Of a stretch of DNA of 35,664 bases, positions 1 to 7,919 are shown one piece after another; the stretch's first letter is position 1, and the number at the start of each line of letters is the position of its first letter. Origin of the DNA: Anaerolineaceae bacterium. Lineage in GTDB: Bacteria > Chloroflexota > Anaerolineae > Anaerolineales > Anaerolineaceae. The notes beneath the pieces were generated by a model. It was not told the origin of the DNA. It did not search any database and saw only the letters and a list, made by a program, of their open reading frames with translations. Location of the stretch: NCBI GenBank assembly GCA_016927865.1, contig JAFGLU010000061.1:1-35664 (forward strand). Direction: 5' to 3'. The position numbers were made by a program, and so were the translations under genes.

Positions 1-215
1 CCCGCCAGCATGTTTTCGATGAAATCGCGGTGCCCGGGCACGTCCACAATGCCCACCGTCTCGCCGCCAGGCAGGCTCATCCAGGCAAAGCCCAGGTCAA
101 TGGTCATCTCCCGCTCTTGCTCTTCTTTGAGCCTGTCGGGATGGATGCCCGTCAGCGCGGCAACCAGCGTAGACTTTCCGTGGTCGACATGCCCGGCGGT
201 TCCAATAACTCGCAT
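1..215 (-). CDS. selB: Selenocysteine-specific elongation factor SelB, N-terminal part (gene runs off the left edge)
   Basis: Only the first 71 codons are visible; the rest lies beyond position 1. The protein starts [16 protein letters not shown], so the G1 P-loop GHVDHGKST is at residues 8-16. The switch I threonine is in MTIDLGFAW (37-45) and the G3 motif DVPGH is at 58-62. The combination TIDLGFA after a basic/acidic stretch is typical of SelB and not of EF-Tu, IF2 or TypA. SelB delivers Sec-tRNA to the ribosome at UGA codons carrying a SECIS element. The ATG lies 12 bp after the stop of the upstream coiled-coil gene, so the two are probably co-transcribed. What cannot be seen is whether the C-terminal winged-helix SECIS-binding domains are intact. 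Confidence 0.85.
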   Translation of the reverse strand, partial: MRVIGTAGHVDHGKSTLVAALTGIHPDRLKEEQEREMTIDLGFAWMSLPGGETVGIVDVPGHRDFIENMLA

Positions 216-227
216 CGCCGCAGCCCC

Positions 228-1406
228 CTACCCTGACCGGCCAAAGGCCCGGTCGTTCTCTTCCATCCAATCATGTGCCATGGCCAGCAATCCCTGCAGC
301 CGCTTTTGCGTCTCAGCCGTGAGCAGTTTGAGCATATCTTGCGCATCTGCCAGCGCATCTTCAAATTCCGTGATCCGCTCGGTAATCTTCTCAAACTGCC
401 GCCCCACATCGCGCTGCTGCTCTTCCTGCACCAATGAGTAATTGGTCCAACGTTTTTGGTCCTCGGCGCGGAACGAAACCCACTCTTGCCGGAAGCGCTC
501 TTCTGAAAGCCGCTGCATTTCGGTAATCTCGTTGATACGGCGTTCAAAGCGCTGACTGATCTCCTCGAAACTATCTTGCGAGCGTTTGACCGCCCGGTGA
601 GTTGTTTCGAGCGCTTGCAATTGCACATCCAATCCCGAGGCTTGCTGCTCAATGATTTCAAAGCGAGACTGCCACTCTTTCCAAATTCGCTCGCGTTCCA
701 CAAACGCCATGTTTTGCTTATCGATGAAGGCGGTTTGGGTTTGGCGGCGGTCCGATTCGGCCACCTGAAGCTCATTGATGCGCACATCGTATTTGCGCAG
801 GCTGTCGTTCAGCAAATCGACCTTGCCGCGTTGTTCGTCCAACCGCTTGCGCATGGCAGTCACCTCGCCCTGCAAGTCGGCCACCCGTTTGGCTTCCTGA
901 CGCTGGCCTTCTTCCAGCAGCTTTTGCGCCCGGCGGTATTCTTCATCGGAGCGGCGGGCTTCGACCACCTTCATTTCCATTTCTTCAATCAAGCGAGAAA
1001 GGCGAAAGTCTTCTTCCACACGCGCCTGCACCGCTTTGCGTATTTCAGGAATGGGTTCTAAACCTTTGCGGACTTCGCCAATGGCCCGGTTGAGCGTTTC
1101 CACATCGCCCAGGCGGGCTTTTTCAAGCTCCCGGTCGCGATCGATGCGCAGCTTTTCAATCGATTCAACCGCGCGGGTATTATCCTGGCGGATCTGCGCC
1201 AGCGAAGCATCTAATTGGTCGAAGCGCGTCATCAGCGTCGAAAGGCGGACGATCTCGCTGTTCATTTCTTTGGCCTGTTCGTCCAGCTTTGGATAGCCCT
1301 CTTCCATGCGTGCCAGGCGCTCTTCCAGCGTAGAAATAATCGCCTTATCTTTACGGCGTTCCGCGTCCAACCAATCGATCCGTTTTTGAAGTTGATCAAG
1401 ATCCAT
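228..1406 (-). CDS. Long coiled-coil protein of unknown function, upstream of selB
   Basis: A protein of about 392 residues, almost entirely charged heptad-rich helix with many E, R, K, Q and L and very few G or P. It has no signal peptide or membrane segment, so it is probably a cytoplasmic rod. I recognise no catalytic motif. The ATG at 1406 is preferred because an AAGGA sits about 11 nt upstream; a TTG at 1415 in the same frame lies almost on top of that site. The stop at 228 is 12 bp before the selB start, giving a tight two-gene unit on the minus strand. Coiled-coil proteins of this kind resemble SMC/tropomyosin-like sequences only through composition, so similarity searches would give spurious matches. 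Function unknown. Confidence 0.75.
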   Translation of the reverse strand: MDLDQLQKRIDWLDAERRKDKAIISTLEERLARMEEGYPKLDEQAKEMNSEIVRLSTLMTRFDQLDASLAQIRQDNTRAVESIEKLRIDRDRELEKARLGDVETLNRAIGEVRKGLEPIPEIRKAVQARVEEDFRLSRLIEEMEMKVVEARRSDEEYRRAQKLLEEGQRQEAKRVADLQGEVTAMRKRLDEQRGKVDLLNDSLRKYDVRINELQVAESDRRQTQTAFIDKQNMAFVERERIWKEWQSRFEIIEQQASGLDVQLQALETTHRAVKRSQDSFEEISQRFERRINEITEMQRLSEERFRQEWVSFRAEDQKRWTNYSLVQEEQQRDVGRQFEKITERITEFEDALADAQDMLKLLTAETQKRLQGLLAMAHDWMEENDRAFGRSG

Positions 1407-1476
1407 AATTTTCAAGTTCCTTTCCGGAAAAGTCGGCGCCGGCGTTGGGCCGCCGCGGCTTCCCTCGCCAGGAAAA

Positions 1477-1482
1477 ATTATA
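1477..1482 (-). promoter_or_regulatory. Candidate -10 box for the coiled-coil/selB unit
   Basis: Read on the minus strand this is a perfect TATAAT, about 70 bp upstream of the coiled-coil start codon at 1406. No convincing -35 is found 16-18 bp upstream. The sequence is AT-rich within a GC-rich surround. Confidence 0.3.
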
Positions 1483-1509
1483 CCCGTGAATTCCGGTTAT
1501 TGGGGGGCT

Positions 1510-1545
1510 TTGGGATTCGCCGTAGCATGTTCCGCATTTGGGATG
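1510..1545. repeat. Half-copy of the palindromic repeat found at 6633-6736
   Basis: The stretch TTGGGATTCGCCGTAGCATG followed by TTCCGCATTTGGGATGG closely matches the left half of the large palindrome at 6633-6736 (GATTCGCCGTGGTAGG, TTCCGCATTTTTGGG). It lies in the gap between the NuoN-like gene and the coiled-coil gene. The opposite arm is absent here. I infer a decayed or solo copy of the same dispersed element. Confidence 0.5.
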
Positions 1546-1561
1546 GAGGTCGAGAATCGGT

Positions 1562-2950
1562 TCAATACAACGCTGGGATGGCCTCGAGCAAGCGAGCCAT
1601 CCAGGGGAAAAGCGCTCGAGGGAAGACCCCCATCAACAGTAAAGTGAGTACCCCCAGCAGCAGCAGTACCATTTGCAGCCACGTCTCTTGCGCTTTCCGT
1701 GGTCCAAAATAACCCTCCGTCAACACTGCCAGCAGCCGGAACGCGCCAAACATCAGCCCCAGGCTGCCACCCAACACCCAAATGACCCCAAAGGGCGAAG
1801 TGCGCGCCACCTCTTGCAGCAGGATCTGCCGCAGGGGGAAGCTTCCCAACAACGGCAACCCGGCCAGAGAAAGGTAGGCCAGGGCCAGCCCAGCCGTGGC
1901 AAAAGGCAGCTTTTCCGCCACACGCTCCAGTTGCTTGAACTGCAACGAGCCGGTCTCTCGCTGCATAATCCCCGCCGCCAGCGACCACAAACCCAGTCCC
2001 ACCAGCCGTGGCAGGAACATCATCACGAAGATCTCCATGCCCAGGCTTTCCCGCAAGCTCAGCGCAAGCAGAGAATAGCCCGTCTCGATGATCACCGCAT
2101 AACCCAACAGGCGGCCTACATCCCGCTGGAAAGCCGCCCACACACCCGCTGTCACCACCATCATCCCGCCCGACAGTCGCAATATGGTGAAAAGACCCGG
2201 ATCACTGCTCAGCCAACCGAACTGTCCCAGCACGTTCAGCCCTAGTATCAGCACAGCGGTGGGCATGGCCATCATCAAGAAACCCACCGCATATGGTTGG
2301 GCCTGCCCGGCGAGCAAGGGCAGCCAGGTGTAAAAAGGGAAAATGGCCAGCCAAAAAGCAAATCCCATACCTAGTAAAACCACCGACAACTGCGCCAAGT
2401 CGGTATTGGTCGGGTTCGCTTCCACACCCCCCAAACCCCAGGCAGCAACAAGGATAAACGGGAGCGCCAGAGTCTGGAAAACTACATAGCGCAGAACGCC
2501 TTGCCCGGCGCTCGATCCAGCCGGGACCAGCATAGGCACGCTGAGCAACACCGCAGTTTCCACCAAAAGCCCAGCATAGAGGAAGGGTTCCACCGACAGA
2601 GCCGCCAGCAGAATAGTTAATATGGCCAGCCCAACGGGTGCAACCAGACGGTCTGCCCTGCTTGCGCGCGCGCCGCCAATCCAGAAAGCACCAATGGCGT
2701 AAAAGAACACCAGCAATGGCCGGTCGGTGTTTTCTACCAACAGCCGCCTGCCTAAAATAATCAGCTCGGGTTCGATGCGCAGCCCCACACCCGGAATGCG
2801 CTCACCGATGGGCACAGACGCAGCCAGCACCGCCAGGCCAACGCACAATATCAGCCCCACCCAGGCTACCAGCAGCGTCTTCCGCTGCAGCAACCATAAA
2901 ACCGTTGCCACCCCAAACGGCGCCAGTATCCAAATTATCGGCGCGCTCAT
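1562..2950 (-). CDS. NuoN/NuoM/MrpD-like antiporter-type membrane subunit (divergent)
   Basis: A 462-residue hydrophobic protein with about 12-14 membrane segments. The middle contains a FPFYTWLPLL segment followed by a DVGRLLGYAVIIETGYSLLA segment. These correspond to the FPLHTWLP and DIKRLLAYSSISHMGY regions of the proton-antiporter (Proton_antipo_M) subunits of complex I, Mrp antiporters and membrane-bound hydrogenases. A glutamate is kept in the TM5-like segment (LLVETAVLLS). The TM7 lysine appears to be absent (FLMMAMPTAV), and the usual histidine of the next helix is glutamate. The start overlaps the stop of the 195-residue gene by ATGA. It is the last gene of the hydA-led operon. No hydrophilic redox subunits lie nearby, so its partner is unknown. 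Confidence 0.7.
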   Translation of the reverse strand: MSAPIIWILAPFGVATVLWLLQRKTLLVAWVGLILCVGLAVLAASVPIGERIPGVGLRIEPELIILGRRLLVENTDRPLLVFFYAIGAFWIGGARASRADRLVAPVGLAILTILLAALSVEPFLYAGLLVETAVLLSVPMLVPAGSSAGQGVLRYVVFQTLALPFILVAAWGLGGVEANPTNTDLAQLSVVLLGMGFAFWLAIFPFYTWLPLLAGQAQPYAVGFLMMAMPTAVLILGLNVLGQFGWLSSDPGLFTILRLSGGMMVVTAGVWAAFQRDVGRLLGYAVIIETGYSLLALSLRESLGMEIFVMMFLPRLVGLGLWSLAAGIMQRETGSLQFKQLERVAEKLPFATAGLALAYLSLAGLPLLGSFPLRQILLQEVARTSPFGVIWVLGGSLGLMFGAFRLLAVLTEGYFGPRKAQETWLQMVLLLLGVLTLLLMGVFPRALFPWMARLLEAIPALY

Positions 2951-3534
2951 GGGGTATCCTCCAAGGCAGGGGCCGCCAGCAGATAGGCGCCCACAAAAGC
3001 CAAACCCAGATTCACCACTGCCAGCAGCCCGGCCAGCAGCACTGAGGATTCAATCGCCGCATAGACAATCTCGAAACCGCTCATCACGGTTAGCAGTCCC
3101 AACACGATCCGCAGCGGGCGCACCGTCATGCCCAACTGTAACAGTCCAAGGCTAATTAACGCCAGCCCGCCCATCAGCAGCGGGCGCGGCACGGGCAGCC
3201 TTGATTCTGCCCCCGAAATCACCGAAAGCACAAGCAGCCCCACCATGACGGCAGCCGCCAACCGAAAGCGGGCCCCCGCAATGCGGCTGCCTGCTTCTTC
3301 TAGTGATTCCTCGCCTGCTTGAGAAGCTCCCAGAATGGCGCCCGCCATCCAGCCAGCCACCAGCTTGACCACGGCCAGCCCCAATGGCCATTCCGCTGTC
3401 GTCAACCAGAAAACCGCCAGGTACTGAATTGCCAGGGCGATAATGCCCGCGCGCCAGTTCCAGTTCACAAGCAGGAACAGGGCTGTGAGCGCCAGCACAG
3501 CCACAGGGATGTAAATCCAGGGAGACTCGTTCAT
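2947..3534 (-). CDS. Small membrane protein with a NuoK/MrpC-like C-terminal half
   Basis: A 195-residue protein with about six membrane segments. The C-terminal half (about residues 117-187) has three helices and the motif GFEIVYAAIESS, with Glu155 where NuoK/MrpC proteins have the conserved membrane glutamate of GLEIMINA. The N-terminal half (three helices plus a charged loop around residues 72-92) is not recognised; NuoK itself is only about 100 residues, so this could be a fusion or an HyfE-like variant. The chosen ATG at 3534 overlaps the stop of the upstream antiporter-like gene (ATGA), and the stop overlaps the downstream start in the same way. This translational coupling suggests a stoichiometric membrane complex. 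The family assignment is tentative. Confidence 0.5.
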   Translation of the reverse strand: MNESPWIYIPVAVLALTALFLLVNWNWRAGIIALAIQYLAVFWLTTAEWPLGLAVVKLVAGWMAGAILGASQAGEESLEEAGSRIAGARFRLAAAVMVGLLVLSVISGAESRLPVPRPLLMGGLALISLGLLQLGMTVRPLRIVLGLLTVMSGFEIVYAAIESSVLLAGLLAVVNLGLAFVGAYLLAAPALEDTP

Positions 3535-5132
3535 TCGACCCCTCGCGAGCGGAGAACCGCCAGGAACAAAGCCAGCAAAACGAACACCCACAGGATGCCG
3601 CCCTCGCCCTCCAGAATCTCCGTCAGCCATTGAATGACCCGCTGTACCATCCGGTAAACGCCCCACATCAGGCCGTACAACCAGGAAAGGCTCAACAGTC
3701 CGGCCAGCGTACGCCCAAACTGCCGCCCGGTGGCCCGCACCCAGCGCCCCGCCACCCGGTCCAACTGGTCCCAGCGAGTGGTCAGTCGCAGCCAGCCCCA
3801 CCCCGCCAGCCCGAACAATGCCGCCCCCGGTGCCACCCACCACACGCCCGCGCTGAACGAGCCCGGCCAGCCGATGACCCCGATCATCCATAAAGCCACA
3901 ATCGGCGCCGCCAGGCCAATCGGATAAACCACCCGCGCCCAGCGCTCCAGACTTTCCCACACCTCACCAGGTCGCAGGATATGGCGCAAGGCTCCGGCCA
4001 GCAGCACCACCAGCACGATCAAAAAGCTCACATCCACCAGATTGACCGGCAAGCCCATCAACCCCAGCCAGCCCGAGGCGGTGGGCGTGAAGGGCAAACC
4101 GGAGAGGCTGAGAATCATCAGGACAGGCAGGAAAAGCAAGGCGCGCCTGCGCACACCATAGAGCAGGAATCCCCCGCCGCCGAGAATCAAGGCAATGCCC
4201 CAGGCCAGGCTGGCTTGCGGCTGGCCTTGAATAACACACGCAACCGCCAGCGCAGCCAGCGCAATCAACCAGAATGGCCTCCCGGTGATCTCGTCCGGGG
4301 CTGCCAGCCACATTCCCGCGCTGTACAGGCCGCCAATGAGGCAGATCCCCAACAAGACGGTCTCCAATCCCGGTGAGAGCGTTTGTGCAGGCAATCGGGC
4401 CAGCACCGCCAGGCTGGAAGCCGCCGCCGTCATGCGCAGCATGGTCCCCAACCCGCGCCGCCCCAGCACCACCCGCATATAGGGCACATTCAAAGGCAAC
4501 ACGCCCAATCGCAACCCCGCCGCCAGGAAAAGGAGCAGCCAGTTGGCGAAGGGTAAATCCGCAAAAGTTGGCGCCAGCCCTTGCGAGCGGCTGACAATGG
4601 CTGCCACCTGAGCCAGCAGCGTACCCGTAACGCGCACCGCAAACGCCACCACCACCTGAGTGCCCAGGCGCCGGTCGGAAGCGTTGGCTTGCAGCACGCC
4701 TAACTCCACTAGGTCGATGATCGTCCAAGACAGCACCAACGTGAGCAGGTTGCCTGACATCACTGCCATGTAGCCAATCGCGGTGATCGCCATGCCACCC
4801 GCCCAGGCGATTGGGTTGGCCCCTTGTTGCAAGCGCACCGGGGCAGTCAGCACCACCGCCAGCATTAGCGCGGTCAGGCTGAACATGTAAGGCCAGGAAA
4901 TACCATCCAGGCCGAACAGGGGTGCATCGATGAAACGACTGTAGGGCAGCCAATCTTGAAACGCATATTGCAGAGGCAGTTGCCAGCGCAAGCCCCCCAC
5001 CAGGATGGTCGCCAGAATCATGACCACCAGCGCGACCAGCCAGCCGTAGCCGATGCTGCGCTTCAGGCGGTAAAAAACCGTCAGGCCAATTGCGCCAAGC
5101 AGCAATAATCCAACAGGCAGCAGTGCTAGCAT
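3531..5132 (-). CDS. NuoL/NuoM-like antiporter-type membrane subunit (divergent)
   Basis: A 533-residue polytopic protein with at least 13 predicted membrane spans. The order of hydrophobic segments, the LFGLDGISWPYMF segment (compare NuoL/M FHVDGLSL) and the company of NuoK-like and NuoN-like genes point to the Proton_antipo_M family. The usual ion-translocation residues look altered: the TM5 glutamate region reads SWTIIDLVELG, and where a TM7 lysine is expected there is LRMTAAASSLA. The ATG at 5132 was chosen because the protein then begins directly with a membrane helix. It lies only 4 nt after the hydA stop, so translation is probably coupled to hydA. A role in moving protons or sodium is an inference from the family; loss of key residues may mean a structural or different transport role. 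Confidence 0.65.
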   Translation of the reverse strand: MLALLPVGLLLLGAIGLTVFYRLKRSIGYGWLVALVVMILATILVGGLRWQLPLQYAFQDWLPYSRFIDAPLFGLDGISWPYMFSLTALMLAVVLTAPVRLQQGANPIAWAGGMAITAIGYMAVMSGNLLTLVLSWTIIDLVELGVLQANASDRRLGTQVVVAFAVRVTGTLLAQVAAIVSRSQGLAPTFADLPFANWLLLFLAAGLRLGVLPLNVPYMRVVLGRRGLGTMLRMTAAASSLAVLARLPAQTLSPGLETVLLGICLIGGLYSAGMWLAAPDEITGRPFWLIALAALAVACVIQGQPQASLAWGIALILGGGGFLLYGVRRRALLFLPVLMILSLSGLPFTPTASGWLGLMGLPVNLVDVSFLIVLVVLLAGALRHILRPGEVWESLERWARVVYPIGLAAPIVALWMIGVIGWPGSFSAGVWWVAPGAALFGLAGWGWLRLTTRWDQLDRVAGRWVRATGRQFGRTLAGLLSLSWLYGLMWGVYRMVQRVIQWLTEILEGEGGILWVFVLLALFLAVLRSRGVE

Positions 5133-5136
5133 AGAC

Positions 5137-6558
5137 TCACAGAATCGCTCCAAAAGGTTGGCGGTACAGGAAGCGCCCCTGCCCTGCTCCCCCCAACCAC
5201 TGGCCTTGATCCACAATCAGCTTTCCGCGCAGGAACACTTGCCGCGGGAAGCCGGTCAATTCCCAACCCTCGTACAGGTTATAGTCGGTGCGGTGTTGGG
5301 CTACATCCACGCCATAGCGCAGCTTCTTTTTCGGGTCCCAGATCAAAATGTCCGCATCCGACCCGGGCAGCAGGGCGCCCTTACGCGGGTACAGGCCAAA
5401 AATCTGGGCCGGCTGGGTGCAATTCAAGGACACAAACTGATTGGGGGTCAGCCGCCCCGAACCCACCCCGCTCGTCCACATCACCGGCAGCCGGTCGCCC
5501 ACACCGGGCAAGCCGTTCGGAATTTGGGTGAAATCGCTCGCGCCCAACTCCTTGCCAGGGATTGCCACCGCCTGTCCTTCATACTTAATCGCTTTGCTAC
5601 CGTCGAAATAGAAGGGGCAGTGATCGGTTGCTACCACCTGCAAAATCCCTTCTTCCAGCCCCTGCCACAGGCGGGCCTGATCCACTTCTCCGCGCACCGG
5701 CGGCGAACACACCCACTTAGCCCCATCGGGGCGGCTCAGGTGCGCCTCGGTGAAGCTCAGGTATTGCGGGCAAGTCTCGCCCATCACTGCCAGTCCTTGC
5801 CTCCGGGCGTATTCGAGCATATCCACCTCGCCCCCGGCGTTCATATGCACCACATACAACGGCGCCTCGGCTTGCGCCGCCAGAGACGCGCCGCGCAGCA
5901 CCGCCTCCACCGCCCCCCAGGCCGGGCGCGTGCGCCCATGCCAGGCCGGGCTGGTGTGCCCTTCGGCCAGCGCCTCGGCCACCAGCACCTCAATCACGTC
6001 GCCGTTTTCAGCATGCAGCATGGTCAACAAACCGTGCTTGCGCGCCTCGCGCATCACCCGGTAGATGTCGCCATCCGCCAGCCGCAGCCGGTTGTTGTAG
6101 GCTGTAAAAACCTTCACCGAGGTGATGCCCATCGCCGGGAGGTCGCTCAATTCCTTGAGTGTATCGGGATACAAACGCGTGATGTTCATATGGAAGCTGT
6201 AGTCAACTGCGGCCTTGCCCCCCACCCGCGCGTGCCAGGCCTCCACGCTTGCCGCCAGGCTGTCCTTGTCCTGCGATGCGAAATCAATGACCGTGGTGGT
6301 GCCGCCAAACGCCGCTGCCTTATGGCCTGTGTAATGGTCGTCCGAAGAAACCGTGCCAAACATGGGCAGGTCAAAATGGGTATGCACGTCCACGCCGCCG
6401 GGCAGAATGAGCATCCCCTGCGCGTCTACCACTTTCGCGCCGGGCGGAGGCTGCAAATTGACCCCAATCTGTGCAATCTGCTCGCCTTCCACCAGGATAT
6501 CGGCTGTGTAGGTGTCAGAGGCGGTCACCTGGGTTCCCGCCCGGATGAGTAAGGTCAT
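5137..6558 (-). CDS. hydA: Dihydropyrimidinase / D-hydantoinase (HydA/HyuA family)
   Basis: A 473-residue cyclic amidohydrolase that opens the ring of dihydropyrimidines, hydantoins or related cyclic ureides. The dinuclear metal site is complete: H59 and H61 (GVDVHTHFD), the carboxylated lysine K149 (SVKVFTAY), H182 (LHAEN), H238 (VVHMN) and D312 (VATDHCPF). Tyr154 of the substrate-binding loop is also kept. Length and motifs match the family. A GGAG lies 8 nt upstream of the ATG. It heads a minus-strand operon that continues into three antiporter-like membrane genes. In E. coli hyuA sits in the ygeW-ygeY-yqeA cluster; homologues of those genes are on the plus strand at 16-19 kb, so a ureide substrate from purine breakdown is plausible. 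The exact substrate cannot be read from sequence. Confidence 0.88.
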   Translation of the reverse strand: MTLLIRAGTQVTASDTYTADILVEGEQIAQIGVNLQPPPGAKVVDAQGMLILPGGVDVHTHFDLPMFGTVSSDDHYTGHKAAAFGGTTTVIDFASQDKDSLAASVEAWHARVGGKAAVDYSFHMNITRLYPDTLKELSDLPAMGITSVKVFTAYNNRLRLADGDIYRVMREARKHGLLTMLHAENGDVIEVLVAEALAEGHTSPAWHGRTRPAWGAVEAVLRGASLAAQAEAPLYVVHMNAGGEVDMLEYARRQGLAVMGETCPQYLSFTEAHLSRPDGAKWVCSPPVRGEVDQARLWQGLEEGILQVVATDHCPFYFDGSKAIKYEGQAVAIPGKELGASDFTQIPNGLPGVGDRLPVMWTSGVGSGRLTPNQFVSLNCTQPAQIFGLYPRKGALLPGSDADILIWDPKKKLRYGVDVAQHRTDYNLYEGWELTGFPRQVFLRGKLIVDQGQWLGGAGQGRFLYRQPFGAIL

Positions 6559-6601
6559 ATCGGCTGCTCCTCAAATAGTCCAGGGAGAGTTCTTCATTCC
6601 A

Positions 6602-6624
6602 AGTATAACATTGTCCGTTATACT
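6602..6624. promoter_or_regulatory. Dyad (operator candidate) upstream of hydA
   Basis: The inverted repeat AGTATAAC - 7 nt - GTTATACT is perfect over 8+8 bases and lies 43 bp upstream of the hydA start, in the divergent hydA/MFS region. On the minus strand the arm holds TATACT, a good -10 for hydA; on the plus strand the other arm holds the same hexamer. A regulator bound here could control both directions. The binding protein is unknown. Confidence 0.45.
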
Positions 6625-6632
6625 CAAATTGG

Positions 6633-6736
6633 GTTTTTGCGATTCGCCGTGGTAGGTTCCGCATTTTTGGGTGCAATGGCGGCAAAGCCGCCATTGCACC
6701 CAAAAATGCGGGTATCACCACGCCAATTCCCAAAGA
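6633..6736. repeat. Large palindromic element between hydA and the MFS gene
   Basis: The core is a perfect inverted repeat with 25-bp arms, 6659-6683 and 6687-6711, around the loop AAA; the arm reads CCGCATTTTTGGGTGCAATG then GCGGC. Imperfect arms continue outward (GATTCGCCGTGGTAGG on the left, complement of GGTATCACCACGCCAATTCC on the right), giving about 104 bp of dyad. A half-copy is at 1510-1545. It lies between divergent start codons, so it could extrude a cruciform in the promoter region or insulate the two units. There is no coding capacity. Confidence 0.75.
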
Positions 6737-6770
6737 ACTCTCAAACTGAAATCCCGACCGGCGAGGATAT

Positions 6771-7919
6771 ATGCTCGAAAACCACTTTCAGCGCACCCCC
6801 CTGACCTGGCTCAGTTACGGTCTGCTGGCTTTTCATACCTTCCTGCAGGCCATGATTAGCGCCTGCATGCCCTTTTTGCGCCCCGAATTCAACCTGGATT
6901 ACACCCGCACCAGCCTGTACCTGAGCGCAAATGCACTGGGCATGGTTCTGGCGGGTCTTAGCGCCGGGTGGCTGGTGGCGTTGATTGGAAGGCGAAAGCT
7001 GCTGTATCTATCCTTCAGCGGATCCACAACGGGGCTGCTTCTCATGGCCCTGGGCCGCGTGGCCGAAATCCCCCTGGCGGGTTCGCTGCTATGCGGCTTC
7101 TTCGGCCCGTTGATGATGGTGCTGGTGCAGGCTTTCCTCTCAGATATTCACGGCGAGAGCAAAGCCGTGGCCCTCAGCGAAGCCAACATTATCGCCGGCA
7201 TCGGTTCGCTGGCCGCGCCGCTAGTGGTCAGCGCGGTCGTATCCGTTGGGCTGGGCTGGCGCGGAGCGCCGTGGTTCACCCTGCTCTTCCCGCTGGTCGC
7301 CGCAGCGGTGTTTTGGAAAGTTACCCTGCCCGAATCCCCATCCCAGCCACAGGGCAGCACCCGCGCGCGCCTGCCGCTGGCCTTCTGGCTGGTCGTCGTG
7401 ATCATTTACCTGTCCGTCTCGGCGGAGTGGAGCGTCATCTTCTGGAGCGCCGACTTCCTTGAAAAAATCGCCGGGTTCAGCAAAACCGCCGCCGCGGCCT
7501 GCATCAGCGGGTTCTTCGCTGTCATGGTCCTCTCGCGGTATGTTTCCAGCCGTCTGGTGCGCAACTTTCCACCGCAGCAGTTGCTTCTGATCGCCCAGGG
7601 CATCGGCATTTTGGGCGTTTTGCTATTTTGGCTCGCGCCTTGGAGCTTCCTGCGCGTGGTCGGGCTGCTCATCAGCAGCGCGGGCATCTCCAATCTCTTC
7701 CCCCTGTCCATGATCGAAACGTTCAACCGCTCCGGAGGTGACACCAACACCGCCAGCGCCCGGGCTACCTTTGCTGCCGGGTTAGCTATCCTGACAGCCC
7801 CCCTATTTTTAGGCGGCCTGGCAGACAAAATCGGAATCCAAACCGCTTACGGCGCAGTTCTGGCTTTACTGCTCCTGGGGATGCTGGTCGGTCGCCTCGC
7901 GGCCCCCAAAAAACCTTAA
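6771..7919 (+). CDS. Major facilitator superfamily transporter
   Basis: A 382-residue protein with about 12 membrane helices and the length of a standard MFS carrier. The loop between helices 2 and 3 reads GWLVALIGRRKLL, a version of the MFS motif A (G-x3-D-R-x-G-R-R) lacking the aspartate. The segment GSARATFAAG-like region near residue 330 and the LGGLADKIGI loop near 350 are typical of the second half. The substrate cannot be deduced; it is divergent from hydA, so uptake of a hydantoin- or purine-related compound is possible but unproven. A GAGG lies just upstream of the ATG. The final codons and stop (AAA CCT TAA) are part of the repeat starting at 7911. Confidence 0.8.
   Translation: MLENHFQRTPLTWLSYGLLAFHTFLQAMISACMPFLRPEFNLDYTRTSLYLSANALGMVLAGLSAGWLVALIGRRKLLYLSFSGSTTGLLLMALGRVAEIPLAGSLLCGFFGPLMMVLVQAFLSDIHGESKAVALSEANIIAGIGSLAAPLVVSAVVSVGLGWRGAPWFTLLFPLVAAAVFWKVTLPESPSQPQGSTRARLPLAFWLVVVIIYLSVSAEWSVIFWSADFLEKIAGFSKTAAAACISGFFAVMVLSRYVSSRLVRNFPPQQLLLIAQGIGILGVLLFWLAPWSFLRVVGLLISSAGISNLFPLSMIETFNRSGGDTNTASARATFAAGLAILTAPLFLGGLADKIGIQTAYGAVLALLLLGMLVGRLAAPKKP

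Noticed and set aside
3535..3960. Longer start for the 195-residue membrane protein
   Set aside because: The extra part is glycine/arginine-rich out-of-frame translation of the upstream antiporter gene; ATG 3534 gives the ATGA overlap.
3964..4953. Long minus-strand open frame inside the NuoL-like gene
   Set aside because: Its composition (A, G, R, H rich) is that of a shadow frame in GC-rich DNA, and the overlapping frame is a coherent membrane protein.
5158..6552. Long plus-strand open frame opposite hydA
   Set aside because: Complement shadow of a well-conserved hydantoinase with an intact active site.
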